Shown here: positions 59,262 to 60,309 of the stretch, in pieces | How the letters are laid out: each line of letters begins with the position of its first letter | Position numbering within the stretch: position 1 is the stretch's first letter | DNA from: an uncultured Eubacteriales bacterium | GTDB lineage: Bacteria; Bacillota; Clostridia; Oscillospirales; Oscillospiraceae | DNA length: 60,309 nucleotides | Direction: 5' to 3' | NCBI GenBank assembly: GCA_900546515.1 | Contig: URDG01000014.1 | Span: 1-60,309 of the forward strand | Made by a program: the position numbers and the translations under genes | Notes under the pieces: generated by a model | Databases searched by the model: none | What the model was told of the DNA's origin: nothing | What the model saw: only the letters and a program-made list of their open reading frames with translations

Positions 59262-60224
59262 TTATGCCTGCTGCAATGCAGCGGCAGCTTCTTTTGTGGG
59301 CTGCTGCGCCGCCTCTTCGAAGAACTTCATGCCCTTGGGGACGATGAGCCTTGCTGCGCCGGGGACGATGCGGATATTTACCTTGCTGCTGTAGAGAGCT
59401 TCACCGTCGACATTTATCACGTTGTCCTCGTCAAACCCGATCTCTATGGAAGTGCCCTTGAGGTGAGTCACATGCTGCGGCAGCTCGTCCGCCTTACCGG
59501 AAGCGTATTTACCTATAAGCGCGGCAAAGGTGATGAGGTTTACGGGGCCTACGATAAAGAAATCAAGCTCACCGTCATCCGGACGGGCGGTCAGGCTGGG
59601 ATTGAAGCCGCCGCCGTAATAGCGGCCGTTGCACACGCACACAAGGGCGTGCTTTCCCTCGGCATAAAAGTCGCCGCACTTTATGTACATATTGGTGTTG
59701 ATGCCCTGAAATACGTTTGCAACGGCGGACACGACGTATCCGGCAGCGCCGCCGATCAGAGGCAGGTGGCTGTATTTGTGCACGGAAGTGCCGATGCGTG
59801 CATCAATGCCGACAGAGCAGATGTTGGCGCACCAGCGGCCGTTGCAGTCGATGAGGTCGATGGGGTGCTCATCGCCGTCAAGAAGCGCGTCAAGATCGCG
59901 GTACATGTCGGCCTCGGGGCCGAACATGCGGCAGAAGTCGTTGCCGGTTCCGGTGGGGAAGGGGCAGACGGCGACGTTCGGAAGCTGCGCCGCACCGCAG
60001 ACACATTCGTTGAATGTGCCGTCGCCGCCGCAGGCGTATACGCGGATATGCTCGCCGGAGGCCGCTTCCTCGACGATTTTGGCCGTCGCGTCCATCGGGC
60101 CGCGTGTGACGTATATTTCAAATTCGCCGCCGCGCTGTGCAAATGCGGCCTTTACCTTCGCGCTCACCGCGGTGGTCGCATCATGTCCGCCGGCTGTGGG
60201 ATTAACAATAAAAAGGTGCTTCAT
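59262..60224 (-). CDS. Diacylglycerol/lipid kinase family protein (DagK/YegS type)
   Basis: A 320-residue soluble lipid kinase with the nucleotide-binding NPTAGG, catalytic-loop GGDGTFNE, PTGTGNDFCRMF and C-terminal ISVDGE-like INVDGEALY motifs. It phosphorylates diacylglycerol or a related lipid, feeding phospholipid or teichoic acid lipid recycling. ATG 60224 is the natural start. Which lipid it uses cannot be told from sequence. Confidence 0.9.
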   Translation of the reverse strand: MKHLFIVNPTAGGHDATTAVSAKVKAAFAQRGGEFEIYVTRGPMDATAKIVEEAASGEHIRVYACGGDGTFNECVCGAAQLPNVAVCPFPTGTGNDFCRMFGPEADMYRDLDALLDGDEHPIDLIDCNGRWCANICSVGIDARIGTSVHKYSHLPLIGGAAGYVVSAVANVFQGINTNMYIKCGDFYAEGKHALVCVCNGRYYGGGFNPSLTARPDDGELDFFIVGPVNLITFAALIGKYASGKADELPQHVTHLKGTSIEIGFDEDNVINVDGEALYSSKVNIRIVPGAARLIVPKGMKFFEEAAQQPTKEAAAALQQA

Positions 60225-60309
60225 TTGTCCGCTCCTTGTATTTTTGTTCAGAGTAAGATACCATCAATTGACAAGGACACACACGGTTTTGACGGGCAGA
60301 AAAACGCCC

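Noticed and set aside
1..60309. CRISPR arrays, tRNA and rRNA genes
   Set aside because: No regularly spaced repeats with spacers, no cas genes, and no recognisable tRNA cloverleaf or rRNA sequence were seen by reading.

Overview
The window looks like a chromosomal segment of a strictly anaerobic, low-to-moderate GC Firmicute, most likely a gut member of the Oscillospirales/Clostridia. The evidence is a complete rnfCDGEAB operon, an ECF transporter core in the order ecfA1-ecfA2-ecfT-truA, sortase-assembled pili, a rubrerythrin behind a Fur-like box, groESL under a perfect CIRCE element, strong AGGAGG ribosome binding sites and frequent ATA codons. The species cannot be named from the sequence alone.

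Region 1 (1 to about 6160) is the cargo end of a mobilizable element. It carries a MobV-type relaxase, a small companion gene, and then, behind its own promoter, a small XRE regulator, a C5 cytosine methyltransferase, an NgoMIV-type restriction enzyme (all four catalytic residues align) and a Vsr nick endonuclease. Two AT-richer genes follow: a proteasome-like Ntn-hydrolase with a potential N-terminal serine nucleophile, and a DUF6414-like protein. This pair next to a restriction system is one of two candidate undescribed defence modules.

Region 2 (6160 to 15385) is a pilus operon behind a long structured leader. The order is VWA tip adhesin, small unknown gene, SipA-like signal-peptidase homologue with both catalytic residues replaced, FctA-like backbone pilin, class B sortase, minor/basal pilin, class D-like sortase. 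This mirrors the group A Streptococcus FCT pilus locus, but none of the three pilins ends in a canonical LPXTG.

Region 3 (15385 to 48095) is mainly core genome: an rRNA-type methyltransferase, the ECF core and truA, cvpA, a ClpE-like unfoldase, macrodomain and rhomboid genes, a TudS-type protein, an NlpC/P60 hydrolase, a carbohydrate ABC transporter lacking an ATPase gene, an HlyD/MacB-like pair, a membrane-anchored EEP hydrolase, glyA, a phenylacetate-CoA ligase-like enzyme, mgtE, threonine ammonia-lyase, glgB and the Rnf operon.

Region 4 (48100 to 56330) is accessory: a NUDIX gene, an orphan gene, a MATE fragment, a frameshifted HD-domain gene, two alkylation-repair genes, and then a four-gene module (XRE regulator, M48 metallopeptidase fusion, TerB-like protein, glycine-rich membrane protein). 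This module is flanked by two 56-base copies of a hairpin-bearing repeat and sits against the 3' end of groEL. Its regulator is a paralogue of the one in region 1, and both promoters carry the same TCTTGCGAA-type motif. Region 5 (56330 to 60309) returns to core genes: groEL, groES, rubrerythrin and a diacylglycerol-kinase-family lipid kinase.
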